64,000 bases of DNA, taken from Lunularia cruciata. Its lineage: Eukaryota > Streptophyta > Marchantiopsida > Lunulariales > Lunulariaceae. The notes below the pieces were generated by a model. It did no database searches. It was not told the DNA's origin and saw only the letters and a program-made list of their open reading frames with translations. Shown here in pieces: positions 1 through 11,352 of the stretch. The stretch is from positions 8,618,001 to 8,682,000 of the forward strand of contig OX419757.1 of NCBI GenBank assembly GCA_948567375.1, written 5' to 3'. Both the position numbers and the translations under genes were made by a program. Positions within the stretch are counted from its first letter, which is position 1; each line of letters opens with the position of its first letter.

Positions 1-59
1 ACAATCAATTGTGAGGTTGCCTTTCGGGATCTTTGTGCATTATTCTTCTTCCTCCCTTG

Positions 60-1209
60 CTTCTCTACTTCCTTATTGAGCCAGTAAGGCCACGAGGTAC
101 ATTTACTAGTGATCTTTGTTTCCCAAAGTGATTTCCACCTCCTTCTCTTCAATGTGCCTCTCCATGGTGTTCAAAGATTGCCTGTACTAAGGATGAGGGC
201 CTCTAGGGAAATGAGTGCAACAGTTGGTAGATATGTGCCCAATACGGCCACAATTGTAACAACAGCGTTGTTCTCCTTGAGTCTCTTCTCCTCGTGGGAC
301 TCCATCTCTTTGTTCTTCTACCTATCCCCGCTCCTCTTGAAGCGGTCGTGCTCCTTGATCTCGGAATTTAAGGTTGCCCAATTCCATCGGTACTAGTCCA
401 CTCATGTGTGGCATTTCTGCCTGATAATATTGAGGTGGAAGTACTCCTTCACCTCCACCTAATGCTTCTACTATTCTCTACGCACAATCAATGGCTTCAA
501 ATACCGTGCGAGGATTTTGCACCATGACTTCTTGGCGAATCTGCTCTTTCAACCCTCATTTGAAATTGCCGAGAGCCTCTGCTGGACTCATGTCGGTAAT
601 TGCGACTTGTAGATCCAAAAATGCCTCCACATACTCTTGTACGCTATTCTTTTGTCTCAATCCCCATAGTCGGGTTTGAGCCATCTACACAGAATCCACC
701 GATTGGAAATTCTTAAGTAGTCCTTCTTGCATTGCTGTCCATGTGACCTCCCTTCTCTTTGCCAACATGGATCATTCCCAAGCATCATACCATGTGAGGG
801 CTTTATCGGTCAAGTACCCACATGCAAACACGCTTGCAGCATGCTCTGTGATCTTTGTTAAGAACAATTGGAAATATTGATTCATTCTCGAGATCCAATT
901 TTCCACTAATCCCATCGTATGCTGCCCCTTGTAATGCTCGATGTTGCAGGTCTTCTTCATCCAAAGTAGCAATGTGGCTTCATCGTTGATAGGGTTCGTA
1001 GGCACAAGTGCCTCTCCAAGTACTTCAGTCGCAGAAACAGGGTTTTGAGATGGCTCTTCTTCTTGCATGGCTTGATCATTCCTGAGGATCTGCACTTGAC
1101 TTTGTAATGTCTCCATGGTCATCTTAATCTCTTGAAATTCATTCAACATCCCTTGCATTCCTTGCACTAGCTCTTGCAATTGCGGATCCATGGTTCCTGC
1201 AACACTCAA
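60..1209 (-). pseudogene. Degenerate gag of a Ty3/gypsy-type element
   Basis: Reads on the minus strand. The open N-terminal part (772-1209, 145 codons) has a short coiled-coil-like start and then a retrotransposon-gag core ending in LTWYDAWE. The frame continues leftwards through in-frame stops to a complete CCHC zinc knuckle near 220-275 (CYNCGRIGHISTNC). Gag would form the virus-like particle and bind the RNA. The start was taken from the Met before DPQLQELVQ, which lies about 570 bases downstream of the primer-binding site at 1782-1793. Several stops break the middle (for example before MAQTR near 680), so it is not functional. The rest of the element (pol) lies beyond the left edge. Confidence 0.75.
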
Positions 1210-1781
1210 TTGCTAGTGTCTACTTCAATACAAAGTCAATATAATGATTGTAGAAGGCACATGAACTATCAAAACTACCATTGGGACCTTAGAAGCTATC
1301 ACTCATTGATAATACTCCTCACCAAAATTCCTAACCACAAAATCATTAAACATCACTTTTGGCCTCACTACATAACGGATTTCTACTTGAGTGTTGAAAG
1401 GGAGAAGATTTGGGACATTCATATCCATATTATCATAATAGAATGTAGATTTTCAAATCCCACTCTCTGTCATATATCACCATAGGTAGAATCACAGGGT
1501 TTGGTGAGTTCATCACTATGTCCATGAATTCTACACCAAAGTGATAAACTAGCGATACCCTCATCTGCTCATGCTAGATGTACATAACCTTGATGTGGAA
1601 TAGGTTTGAGAATGGAAAGCTAGCTGCAGGAAATTGTCCTCTTGGTGCATCCATCCCATCCGCTCTCTAAAGTCCTTCCTAAGCCTAGCAATTACTCTAT
1701 GTTCTCCACCTCGAATTGCTTAGTTTCAATAGTTTGTGCTATTCCAAGAGGGGTGATCCACTCTCTTGGACTAAAACACTC

Positions 1782-1793
1782 GCTTTGATACCA
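1782..1793 (-). other. Primer-binding site, initiator-Met tRNA type
   Basis: On the minus strand this reads TGGTATCAAAGC, one base from the common plant retrotransposon PBS TGGTATCAGAGC, which pairs with the 3' end of initiator tRNA-Met. It sits directly inside the LTR end that starts at 1795 and upstream of the gag at 60-1209, which fixes the element orientation as minus. Confidence 0.7.
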
Positions 1794-1794
1794 T

Positions 1795-2550
1795 TGTAAT
1801 ACTCCGAGGACAAGAGAAGAGAGAAAACACAGATTGTACACTCAAACATTTGATGCCCCAAAGGAGCACCTTCTCTTTATTATATTGACAAAGAGGATCT
1901 CCTCCAAGGAAGCTCCACCATAGGATTAGGAACACAGATAGGTGACATGTCAGCAAGCTCCACCCTTGGATTACTTACTTGGATGGGTGACATGTCTGGT
2001 CTAGGTCCTATCTGGTTGGTCAAACAAGCTTTGACCAGAGGGAATCTTTTAGGGAATCTTCTTGTAGGAATCTCAAAATCACGCGAGTAAGGTACCATTG
2101 GAAAGTTCTTGATGAGACAGAGTAGGGGGAAGGGAAGGCTAGCCTTACCTCTATTGGGGGGGGTGATTTTGCACATTTTCAAGGCCTAATTCATCCGTTT
2201 AGACCTCCGAAATTGCCTTCAAAGATTTCAGGCATATTTTGGTTCCTACTCTATTAGTAGAAGTCCCCTTTTGGTGATATCTCTTTCTGATCTGTTTAGT
2301 CCATCATGTGTAACATCCTTCCAGATGTTACCAAACCAATTCTCATCTTTAAATCATATGTCTAGCTATTGGTTCTAAGGTTCTCAAGTCTATTTCAGTT
2401 TCTACCTTGTTAGGAGTACTCTTTTGGTGATACTTCTATCTTATCTATTTTGACCATCATGTATAACATCATTCTAGATGTTACCAAACCAAATTTCACA
2501 TCTAGATCATATGGCTAGCTCTTGGTATTACAAGTATCATGTTCCCACAA
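1795..2550 (-). mobile_element. 5' LTR (right boundary uncertain) of the left-edge element
   Basis: The LTR begins with TGTAATACTCC next to the primer-binding site. The right boundary is not fixed because no second copy is present in the window. A TAACA-type end at about 2315 or further right near 2550 is possible. The right part consists of two similar 153-bp units (see the repeat entry), which suggests LTR growth by tandem duplication. No long ORF is believable here. Confidence 0.45.
2227..2532. repeat. Tandem duplication, two units of 153 bp
   Basis: The segment with CTTTTGGTGATA, CCATCATGT, TAACATC and AGATGTTACCAAACCAA occurs twice, with CCATCAT at 2301 and again at 2454, an offset of exactly 153. 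The copies differ by scattered substitutions, so the duplication is old. It lies in or next to the LTR of the left-edge element. Confidence 0.75.
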
Positions 2551-2565
2551 TTTTCTTCACTATGT

Positions 2566-2770
2566 TTTTCAAGGCAAAGTATCCTCTTACAGCTTCCATG
2601 TGTGGGTCCTATATTACTCCCCCTACTTTGTATGATTCCAAGCAACACCAAAGAACCTCATTTGCCCCTAATTTGAACAAAGTAGCTCCCTTCAACAAGT
2701 ATGGTCCCATTTTGTGGAGAAAGATTGCTCTTTATTCCAGATCCAATCCTTCAGGGTATTGTAATATGTA
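2566..2770 (-). pseudogene. pol fragment (region before the integrase core)
   Basis: On the minus strand the frame reads LKDWIWNKEQSFSTKW and then, after a stop, a stretch with VLWCCLESYKVGGV, which resembles the RNase H to integrase zinc-binding linker of Ty3/gypsy pol. The first part is clearly related to the pol sequence at about 3820-3900 in the neighbouring B1 element. Both ends are truncated, the right one by repeat E at about 2771. It is a scrap with no function expected. Confidence 0.5.
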
Positions 2771-3639
2771 GAGGTATTGTAACTTGTGAGCTCTACAAAC
2801 CTAAGTATACTTGATCCAAAACATTGAATTCTCTATTTGAGGAATTCACATGAAACCTTTGTACAAAGGTGTAAGACCTACCAACCACCAACAATACTTG
2901 AAATTTCTATAAGGTGATTCTAATTACAACTTGAGGAGTGACCAAAACTCTAGACTTGATCATCAACTCATCTCTAGCACCTTACTTCCTAAAAGCTCCA
3001 ACTTCAATCACCAGATCTATTTTGAGATTGATCCAAAACTAGAATTTCTTATGCTCAACACTATAAGCACTTTGTCTTCTTTTCAACCCCACTAATAGAT
3101 CATGAAAATGTGTCATGAGGCTCCTCAAATTTTATAGTTTGTGCACTTGACTATGTATTTTACACCCCTTGATTCAATCAATCATATTCCCTTTTGAATC
3201 TACTCAAGTAGCTTACTTTCTATCTCCAAATGGTAGCTTGTCAGCTCCTCTAACCAATCATGGTCTTCTCTCCTTGAATCCTCTTCCTTAACTCCTTCAA
3301 ATGGTTAAAAAACTGCTAGACTTCTCCTCTTGGGACCCAATCACTTGCATTTTTGTCATGTAGTTGGTTCTCTATTTGCCAAATTGCCACAACTCTAACT
3401 TGAAGCCATTGAATGAGATTAAGTCCTTTCCCATTTATAAGAGCATATAGATTGTCAAGTCTTAGACCTGGTCATAAGTAAGCATAGGAAGAACAATTGG
3501 ATCCGGGTTTCCTATCAACAACTCCATGAATGCAACCCCAAATTGCACTACCATCCAACCCCTAAGTTCATCATGGTATAGAATCTAAAGCTTGATGAGT
3601 AAAGGATTCAGGAGTGGCAGATGAGGAGCACAGGATATC
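2771..3639 (-). repeat. Partial copy of repeat E, inverted
   Basis: The sequence from GTAACTTGTGAGCTCTAC to the 3580-3630 segment (AGCTTGATGAGTAAAGGATTC) matches, in reverse complement, parts of 19385-22140 and 56419-58284 and, in the same orientation, parts of 25780-27830. Both ends are missing here. The right end is cut by the B1 LTR at 3640. No coding content is seen. Confidence 0.7.
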
Positions 3640-3761
3640 TGTGACAATTGGGCAAATATCACTTTTGCGGTAATCGGGTAAGTAAAGTTCGTTCCCGCAG
3701 AGATACTATTTGGAATTGGTCAAATACAAAGCAAGGTAACAATTTTAGTTCTTCTTGGTTG
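3640..3761 (-). mobile_element. Truncated 3' LTR of element B1
   Basis: TGTGACAATTGGGCAAATATC through CTTCTTGGTTG matches the terminal 120 bp or so of LTR-B at 8728 and 14212. Homology stops abruptly at about 3761, where pol-derived sequence begins. So only the U5-side end of the 3' LTR survives. Confidence 0.7.
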
Positions 3762-3764
3762 ACT

Positions 3765-4332
3765 CTAAGCATCGACAAAGTACTTTGTCTTTGCCCATCT
3801 TAAATAAAATGTTGTGTTTCAGCTGATACGGCCCCATTTTCCTAAGAAAGACTGCCCTCTACTTTGGGTCCAGCCTTTGAGGACACTAGAGAGTATGCAG
3901 ATAACGATATTCTGCTGCATACCTTGTACTTTGTATATTCTGCTGCATACCGTCAATTTTCCATTCCTGGTCTTGAGTTTCTAACCTAGACAGGAAGTCC
4001 GCATTTGAATGCAAAGCTCTCTTCCTTACTTGTACAGTATATGTGAATTCTTGCAACAACAAGATCCATCTTGCAATTCACCCTGATAAATCTGCCTTCT
4101 TGACCAAATGTTGCAATGCGTAATGGTCAATATAGAAGAAAAACTTGTATCCTAGTAGGTAATGGTGAAATTTCTTGCAGGCATACACCATTTTGAGTGC
4201 TTCTCTTTTAGTCATTGAATAGTTCTTTTTTGAGATTGAGAGTTTTTGGTTGGCATAATAAACCGAGTAGTCCTTTTTCTTCTCATCCTTTTGACTTAAG
4301 ATGACTCCGATTGCAATGGACAAAGTGTCCAC
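3765..4332 (-). pseudogene. RNase H and pre-integrase remnant of B1 pol
   Basis: The open part 4078-4332 has typical Ty3/gypsy RNase H blocks: VYYANQKLS, NYSMTKREALKMVYACKKFHHYLLG and FYIDHYALQHLV. The last corresponds to the TDHKALxxL motif with the first residue changed. The frame continues with disruptions to about 3765, with HSNADFL-like and KWGR-type pre-integrase sequence, and is then cut by the LTR remnant. RNase H would remove RNA from the RNA-DNA hybrid during reverse transcription. The N-terminal end overlaps the RT frame by a frameshift around 4283-4332. Confidence 0.7.
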
Positions 4333-5240
4333 ATGGGACGTCCCAATTTGGGGCCCTCATGTTTGGTGCTTCAACCAGTTTTTTCTTCAATACTTGGAAA
4401 GCTTCTTCTTGATTTGCTTCCCACAAGTAGTCTTCGGATTTCTTTAGAAGCTTTGTAAGGGGTGTAGCAAGCACCGCATAGTTTGAAACAAAGAGTCTGT
4501 AGTATTTGACATGTCCCAAGAAGGCTTGCAGCTCCCAAATGTTCTTTGGAGATTCCAAAGCTAAGATTACTTTAACCTTCTTGACATCAACTTCAATACC
4601 TCGGCTTGACACCCAATGCCCCAGAAGAATTCCCTCCTTCATTGTGAAGAAGCATTTCTCTGAGTGTAATGACAGACCAACAAAACAACACCTTTCAAAA
4701 GTTTGGCAAAGGTAATCCAAATGTACATCTCTTTGCCCAAACACGCAAAAATCATCAATGAAGACTTCCACAAATTTGTGCAGGAAATCCTTGAAGATTG
4801 AATTCATCATCCGCTGGAAAGTACCGGGAGCATTACACAACCCAAAGGGCATTTGATTGTAAGCAAAAGTGCCCCAATCGGTCGTGAATGTAGTTTTACC
4901 CTTGTCCTCTTCTCGGATGGATACTTGATTGTACTCTAAAAATCCATCAAGAAAATTGTAACAAGGATGACCAGCTACTTGGTCCTAAATTGTATCAGTA
5001 AAAGGCAAGGGATGATGATCCTTCCTCGTCATTGCATTCAACTTGCAAAAATCTTGGCACACTCAAATCTTCCCTATTTTCTTCTTTGAGACAAAGACTA
5101 TGGGAGAAACCCACTCACTGCTCAAGACAAGAAAGATTATTCCGGACCCTAAGTACTTATCAACTTGATCTTTCACCAAGAGGGAGTACTTCGGGTTCAG
5201 GCGGTATTGTCTTTGCCAAAACAGAACTGCACCTTCAAGC
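4283..5240 (-). pseudogene. Reverse transcriptase domain of B1
   Basis: On the minus strand, finger and palm blocks occur in the right order: SEWVSPIVFVSKKK, LNAMTRKDHHPLPF, FLDGFLEYNQV, MPFGLCNAPGTFQ and the catalytic FIDDFCVFG (first and second Asp both present), then LLGHWVSSRGIEVD and FLGHVKYYRLFV. In-frame stops at 4985-4987 and near 5062 interrupt the N-terminal half, and the C-terminal side shifts frame into RNase H. The catalytic Asp pair is kept, but the ORF cannot give a full enzyme. Confidence 0.8.
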
Positions 5241-5243
5241 AAA

Positions 5244-6296
5244 TCAATCTAGTGTTCTCCAAATTCTAGTGGAATACCCCGGCATTTGATCAATAGACCA
5301 GGCAAATACATCCTGGAATTCTATAAACCGGGCAGTGTATCCTGCCAACTCCTCCGGAGTGATTGTCTTCAAGATCTTCAAAAATTTTCCTTCAGTCAAG
5401 ACAACATCTTGACAGTCATTGGGGTTGATGACTCCTTCAACATGGCTTACTTGGCTCAATCCAAGACGTACTGTAGTCAAACCTCCTTCCTCCAAGTTGT
5501 GTTCACCCAAGGCAATGTCGTATGGGTCCTCGTCTTTGACCTCTACCTTGTAGCATTCCAAATAATTGACTTGGACTTTGTCTTCGGAGTCATTTGAAGA
5601 CAAAGACGATGAATCTTTGGATTCATCTTCATCTTCCGATGAAGTTGTTTCCTTGAGGTGAGGAACCTTTGTCCAACTCACGGTCACCAACTTCTGATCT
5701 TCGGACAAAATGTCCTTAAACCGTAACTTTTGTTGGTGCCAATCCACAATAACTTGGGCATTGTACAACCAAGGTCTTCCGATCAAGAGAGGATAACCAG
5801 TTTTGTTTATTGGTTGTGACACAATGTAATTTAACTTGAAGTGCACCCCTCCAATGATTGTAGTGATATTTGACAGCATGCCCAAGGGCCGTCTCCTGGT
5901 TTGATCTGCAAATTTCAGAATTTGGGGTGTTGGTTCAAACGTTGTAAACCCCAGTCAATGTGCAGTGTCTTCTATCATGACATTCACACCCGACCCCAAA
6001 TGGGTATGGATGTGATCATGCAGCCGGAAATCTCCGCATCCACTTTGGGAGATCCTAAGTCTTCCTGTTTGATATGATAGATTGCGGGCAAGTCTTTCTT
6101 GGTCATCGCCCTTACTTTCTTGAGCGCTAAACTCAACTGCTTCTTGTACAGCTTGTTGTCCTCCCACAATTGCTTAAATGTGACATTAGCACTCGTAGAT
6201 GCCAAATCAGCCACAATATTGTACAACGGGACTCCTCCCAACTTCACCTTCCTCACCTTCGTCTTCGAGTCTGAAGTCTGTCCTTGTTCAAATTAG
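5244..6296 (-). pseudogene. Protease and protease-RT linker of B1
   Basis: Two overlapping minus-strand frames hold a retropepsin-like region. LGSGVNVMIED lies near 5970-6000 (the active-site loop, with the usual catalytic Asp not visible and His at the aligned place). Then come IIGGVHFKLNYIV and YPLLIGRPWLYNA, the C-terminal protease block. An acidic linker rich in Ser, Asp and Glu (about 5560-5650) leads to a stretch with VINPNDCQDVVLTEG just before RT. A very similar arrangement is found at 11951-12602 in element B2. Broken by a frameshift and stops. Confidence 0.65.
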
Positions 6297-6573
6297 ACTT
6301 TGGGGTGCTTCAAGATGGTAATCGGAGTACGGATGGCCTTGACTCAATGTTCTTTGGGTTGACCAACTTCGGCTTGGATCAAGTCCTTTACTTTGGACCG
6401 GATATCCACCGGAAAAACTAAGGCTTTGTCTTTGTGTTCTCCTCCAAACTCATCTCCCGCATGCGGAGTACTGCTTCCTTGATTTCTTTATGCAAGGCTT
6501 TTGCTTTAGCTTTTGCTAGAATCTTTTCCTCCTTAGCAGAAAGGATAGCTTTTGGACGTAGCCTCTTTGCCTT

Positions 6574-8700
6574 TCATGAAGATGAAGAAGTAGTACTCAC
6601 TTCTTCGGGATCGTGCTTCTTCTTACTTGCACATGTCTCGACTTTCAAAATGTTGAGGTCCGGCCATTCTCCTTTTGAAGCGGGACTCTCTTCTTGAGGC
6701 CTCTCCTCTTCCAGTGTTATACAATTTGCATTTGTATCCCCTTTTGCTTGGAGCACAGCTTGCTTGGCAGGGGTCTGTACATACTTTACAAGCGGCTTTG
6801 GGTTGGGTGGTTGCGGGCACTAATTTCTCATATGCCCCAATCCTTTACAATTTCCACAAAGTAGAACGTACCCAATTTGCCGTCTTGGCTCTGCAGACCA
6901 ATGTCCTATCGAGCCACAATTGTAGCAAGCTCCCGATGCAACATTTTGAGGCCTATTTTGGCCACCCATCGGTAGTCTTTGTGGGGGAGCATTATTGTTG
7001 TACTCCCTTGGTCCATACCTCAAACCTTGATACGATGTGCTCGCCTGAAGCTGTACCTCTTGGGTTTGGTACACAACCTCTTCTTCCTCACTTTGGTCCC
7101 AACCAAGAACCCAATCAATTTGTTGCATTGGAAATATAGTGCGGGTCAAACACTCCGTATTAGCATGGCCGGATCTACCACATGTAATGCACCATACATT
7201 TGGTCTTCCAAATGACAAAAGCTTCATTTGGTCCTTAGCCCCAATCATCTGGATCTTAAAATCCGCAAACTCTATAATAAGAGTCTTTAGCTTCTGATCT
7301 GCCTTAGGTACATTCTTTGCTGGCAGTGTTACTGGATCCTTTCCTCTATGTCTTTGTATTCTTTGTAGTTGTGCTTCTTCTTTGGATTCCAAAGAAGAAC
7401 TTGAAGATATGGAGGATTCCTCCAAAGAAGGGGATGTGCTGCGAGAAGCTCTCCTTGTAGGCTTCTTGCCTTTCTTCTCCTGATTTCTTTGGTTGCTAGA
7501 CGAGTGGGAGTGAGCCGCCTCATATCGGGTGACATGTTCGAGGACTTTGTCCAGGGAAGTTACATTCCTCTCCCTGGCAAAGATACAAATCTCCGGTGAA
7601 AGTCCGCCGAGGAACCAGGTAATGGCTTGGGCATCGGAGTAACCCACCACACTGGATTGTTTGGGAACTCGGTTCAATAGGGCCATGAACCACTCGGAGT
7701 AATCTCTTAACTTTTCCTTCTTCTTGCGGTCCAAATCATTTAGTGCCGCAAAGACACTCGTATCATAATCAACTTCCCAGAATCATTCCATGAAGTCATT
7801 TTGAAGTCTGCCCAGTATGCTGGTGTGAACCCCTTTTGAGTTACATGGGTATACCAGCTCTGAGTTTTCTTTTGGAGCAGACTTGGAAAAATCCGCAGAC
7901 CATCCGCAGAGTCATGTTCCTTGTTGGCAAAGGAAATGACTTCAAATTCTTTGATAAATTCATCAGGATCTTTGTCTTGTTTTGTCCCCTTATACTTCTA
8001 ATAGGCGTGTCGGACGACAAGCAACGAAGTCATTGCTTGGTTTGGCTGACTTGGCTGTGGTAAGTTTGAACTTAAGGGAACCAAAGAGCTGCTTGGTATG
8101 GACGTCGTGTTGTCGGCCCAAGGGTTCCAATTAGTCAAGTTCAGAGTGGGGTCTTCTTCGACAATTTCTTCTTCTCTGGTTGTGTTGACTTCAACCCAAA
8201 TAGAAGTAAGAGGTTCAACACTTTCCAAGTGTTCTTCTAAATTTGTTGGAGACAATGAAGGAATCGTGCGTAGAAGATGTTGACACTTGTCTTTTGTAAG
8301 TGTTTGTGCTATCTTTTCATGAACAAACTTCTTAATGAATTTGACTTCCTTTACAACTTTAGGGGAAGTCGGTGTACTGGGTCATAATGAATATGTCTGC
8401 CCGCTTGAGTCTTTTTTCTTCTTGGAAGAGGGAGATGAAAAGTAGCCTAGCCACCCTCCTTCACGTTTCTTTTATTCGAGTTCTTGCAAAGCTTCTTGAA
8501 CTTCATGGAGAAGTTGAAAGTCCAACACCTCTCGTTTGGTTTTGTCAAAAGTAGATTGGATCTTCAGACGTTCTTCTTCTTCACGATGCAACGTTTGTCT
8601 TCAAAATCTCTCTTCTTGTTGTTCTCTTGATGTAGACATTCATATTGCTTTGGTGCCCAGTTCCAAGATTGGCTTCGTATTCTTCCACTTCCAAGTTTTG
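6574..8700 (-). pseudogene. gag of B1 with zinc knuckles
   Basis: The longest open part (6820-7734, 304 codons) has the end of the gag core (RDYSEWFMALLNRVP, YSDAQAITWFLGGLSPEI), a Ser/Arg-rich linker, a complete CCHC knuckle (CITCGRSGHANTEC) and two damaged knuckles further on (CYNCGSIGHW, CGNCKGLGH). Weak N-terminal gag sequence runs up to the primer site at 8720. Downstream, 6574-6756 is a Lys/Glu-rich gag-protease linker related to 13459-13863 of B2. Gag would build the particle and bind the RNA. Stops separate the pieces. Confidence 0.75.
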
Positions 8701-8720
8701 TATCCCCAGCAGCGGTGCCA
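8701..8720 (-). other. Primer-binding site, tRNA-Asp type
   Basis: The minus strand reads TGGCACCGCTGCTGGGGATA, 16 of 20 matches to the plant tRNA-Asp complement used by Athila/Tat-like elements. It begins 7 bases inside the LTR terminus at 8728 and so marks B1 as a minus-strand element. Confidence 0.75.
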
Positions 8721-9408
8721 AAAATCATGTCACAACCCGGCAAATATTACTTTTGCGGTAATTGAGTAAGTAAAGTTTGTTCCCACAGAGATACTATTCA
8801 GAATTGGTCAACTACAAAACAAGGTAACAATTTCAGTTCTTCTTGGTTGCGTCTTTAATCTCTTAGGTAGAAACCACACCTAGAAGAGAGTAACAAGCTC
8901 ACAATCTTGACAACTTGTCACGAATACACACTCCTTAATCACAACATAGCAAATTCTATCCAAACAAATCTTGATTGTGATGATTCAAATTCTCCTAAAG
9001 ATGGCACTTCACTACAAAAATGACTTCACCTTGGAATTGTGTTCCACTTTTCTACTGAAGGCACAACTTCCTCAATCTAAATTGCTTCACATCAACTTCA
9101 CGCTACACTCACAAATGCAAAATACTACCAACACTACAATTCCTCTTGGATCTGTAAAGGCATTGCTCCAATTGGACTTCACTCAGGATCAAACACATAG
9201 AATGAAGATCAAGGTTGTGGAATCCAACATCCACAAACACACTAACTTGCACTTCAAATTTCTCCCAACACTCACAAACATAGATATAGAAAGTTGACAC
9301 TTGGAGTCAAGCTCAAGCGACAAGCACTGAAAACCTCACTTCACTTTATCTATCTTCAGAAATATGAATATTGAACAACATTTGATTGCGAGTGCCTCCT
9401 TTAAATAA

Positions 9409-9418
9409 GCAAAGCTCT
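9409..9418 (-). promoter_or_regulatory. TATA-like box of LTR-B copy 1
   Basis: The minus strand reads TATTTAAAGG. The same box occurs at 14904-14913 (minus) and 29076-29085 (plus) in the other two LTR-B copies, each time about 110-160 bp past the stop codon of the LTR-encoded ORF. The conservation and spacing support a core promoter. Confidence 0.55.
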
Positions 9419-9527
9419 TCAGCAATTACCTAACAACTATACCATTCTACAACAACTCTTCTAACCTCTAGATCTGAAATGACAATGCACCTCTTCATAC
9501 CTGCCTCTTCAAATCTTAAATCTGTTA

Positions 9528-11231
9528 CTATTCCGATCCAATGTCTACTTCTTCTTCGGCTTTCAATCCCGATGATCCCTCAATAATTTCACCATCCTCG
9601 GGTCTATCTAATCCTACTCCTAACTCTTCTATTTCCACAATTTCTTCACTACAAACTATAATTGAGGTCATGAGCAATCTTCCTATCTCCTTATTTCCCA
9701 ACCCACTCTTCTCTAATGTGTCAAATGACAAGTCCAAAGACACCTGAATTCCTACTTCTCCAACATCGGGTCTTCGTACGTCATGCACCTCCCTACAAAG
9801 TTTATCTAGTTTTGCTCTAACCAGATCTAGTCTGAGACATACATTGTCTCCCACCTCTAACATCTTCCTATCTACACAATCTCGCAGCCAAATTAATAAA
9901 TTATTCAACTATGTATCCTTTGCCTTTCTCTTGCGCGTCTCCTGCACCAACAACTTCAATTCGTGCAATCTTGCCTCCTTGAGTTTACCTTCAACTTCCA
10001 TGCTCAACATTGCCTTGATTTCATTGACGACTCTGCCTACCTCATCAGCTTCTTCTATGACCATAAGCTTCTCCTTCTTCCTCTCTTCCTCCAATTCACT
10101 ACAATACATATGGAGTTTGTCTTCAAATTTGGCCTTCAATGCTTCCTTCTCCCTCTAATTCACAAAGATTTGCTCCTCTGCTACTCGCACCAATCCTTGC
10201 AACCAATCTTCTTCTCCACTGCGCTCCACTTACTCTCGTTTCCAGGCTTGATCTTTCTTCGTTGCATTCTTCTTGAGACTCTCCAACTCCTGCTCCATTA
10301 CTGCTACAATTGCTTTTGAGTGAATTAACTCTACACGTGCATCTGCAAGTTCTCCTTTCAACACTGCAACCAATGCAGTCATCTCTTTCGACTCCTCCTG
10401 ACTCTTTACTAATTCCTCCTTGGTCACTTCAAAGTGCTTACTCCAAAGAACCTCCTCAACCCAAAGTTCTTTGACTTCCATCTCCACCCTCGTTAACTTA
10501 CTTCGCAACAACAAGGTTTATGCACTCCAGGTCTTTACTATTGCCAACTCGTTTGGCACCTCGAGATTGGCACTTACCATTTCCGTCTTCTTCTACTATA
10601 GCATCATCAACAATGGACATACTACCTTAGACAGATAGTCCACTCCTTTGCACTTTGCTTCATCGGCTCGGCCTTTGGGTTTCGATCACTCCACTTCTTG
10701 CACCTTGCCCCGAAGTCGCAATCTTTGCACCTTCAAAGTTTCTTCTTCTAAACTTTCTCCTCCTTCCAGAGTAACTTTACTAGGCCCCACTTCAGATGCA
10801 ATCGTAACATTCTTCCCCTTGGCAGTCTGGGGTTGTGCCACGCTTTCCTCTCCCTTCTTCTTCTTGCTTCCTCATTCAATCAAGGAAACCTTGGGACTCG
10901 GCTTCCCGGCATCAATAATCGGCTTTTGCGTTTGCTGAACCTCCGCTTTGCCTTCGCTTTCATTGCTTGACTCGTCACTTTGTAATGTGAACTCCTCTTC
11001 CTCTCCTGACATGTCTTCCTTTGATCTAATTTCTCCTTCTGATTCTGGCATGGCTTCCTTCGTCCTCAGTACCACCACCATTGGGTTAAGCTTCAGAACC
11101 TTTTGGGGTTGGACTATCGCAACATGACTCTCAGGCTTGGCTTTCTTTCTAGCCCTTGGAAGGTCAATTGCTATGATTTTCTCCTTCCCACTCTTTTTGT
11201 AGTACTCATCTCTATCGTGCATTCTCTCCAT
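9528..11231 (-). pseudogene. Coiled-coil ORF inside LTR-B, copy 1
   Basis: Minus-strand segments 10872-11231, 10230-10514, 9909-10139 and 9528-9908 join into one acidic, Lys/Glu-rich coiled-coil protein with Ser/Glu-rich N-terminal parts. The last two segments are in one frame, separated only by a stop at 9909-9911. It shares LHELKLLVQETR, EVGDNVCLRLDLV and a C-terminus of the form GLxAxxEVDIGS with the copy at 15031-17400, and the C-terminus also with 28716-28916. I do not recognise the family. It is not gag, pol or an obvious envelope: no signal peptide or membrane helix is seen. Its place in U3 is unusual. Confidence 0.6.
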
Positions 11232-11352
11232 ATAATATCGCTCATCTACATCTACTTCCTTCTATAAATTGGGATGAAAGTGCAAACGCATTTGATTTTG
11301 TTCTTCCAAGGTTAGCAAGTTCAACCCAAAATAAAAATGCACTGCAGAGGTT

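Larger units (their letters stand above)
3640..8727 (-). mobile_element. Element B1: Athila/Tat-like Ty3/gypsy element without integrase
   Basis: In minus orientation the order is primer site (8701-8720), gag, protease, RT, RNase H, the start of the pre-integrase region, and a 3' LTR remnant (3640-3761). The tRNA-Asp-like primer site and the FIDDFCV form of the RT active site suggest an Athila/Tat-like lineage. The integrase core and most of the 3' LTR are missing through a deletion that joins pol near 3765 to the LTR. The 5' LTR is the block starting at 8728. Confidence 0.7.
8728..11350 (-). mobile_element. LTR-B copy 1 (5' LTR of B1), 5'-truncated
   Basis: Starts TGTCACAACCCGG next to the B1 primer site and matches the complete solo LTR at 14212-17612 along its length until about 11350, where B2 pol sequence begins. 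A TATTTAAAGG box on the minus strand (9409-9418) is conserved in the other copies and is the likely promoter. A coiled-coil ORF (9528-11231) lies entirely upstream of this box, in U3. The 5' end of the LTR is missing. This LTR sits between the B1 and B2 internal regions, so it could be shared by a tandem array or be a deletion junction. Confidence 0.75.

Noticed and set aside
8701-8720. tRNA gene at primer sites
   Set aside because: Only the 3'-end complement of tRNA-Asp or tRNA-Met is present (also at 1782, 30743, 35304 and 49867). No cloverleaf can be drawn from the flanks.
9541-10638. Plus-strand frames over LTR-B
   Set aside because: Ser/Leu/Phe-rich mirror frames of the minus-strand coiled-coil ORF. 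The silent-change pattern fits the minus strand.
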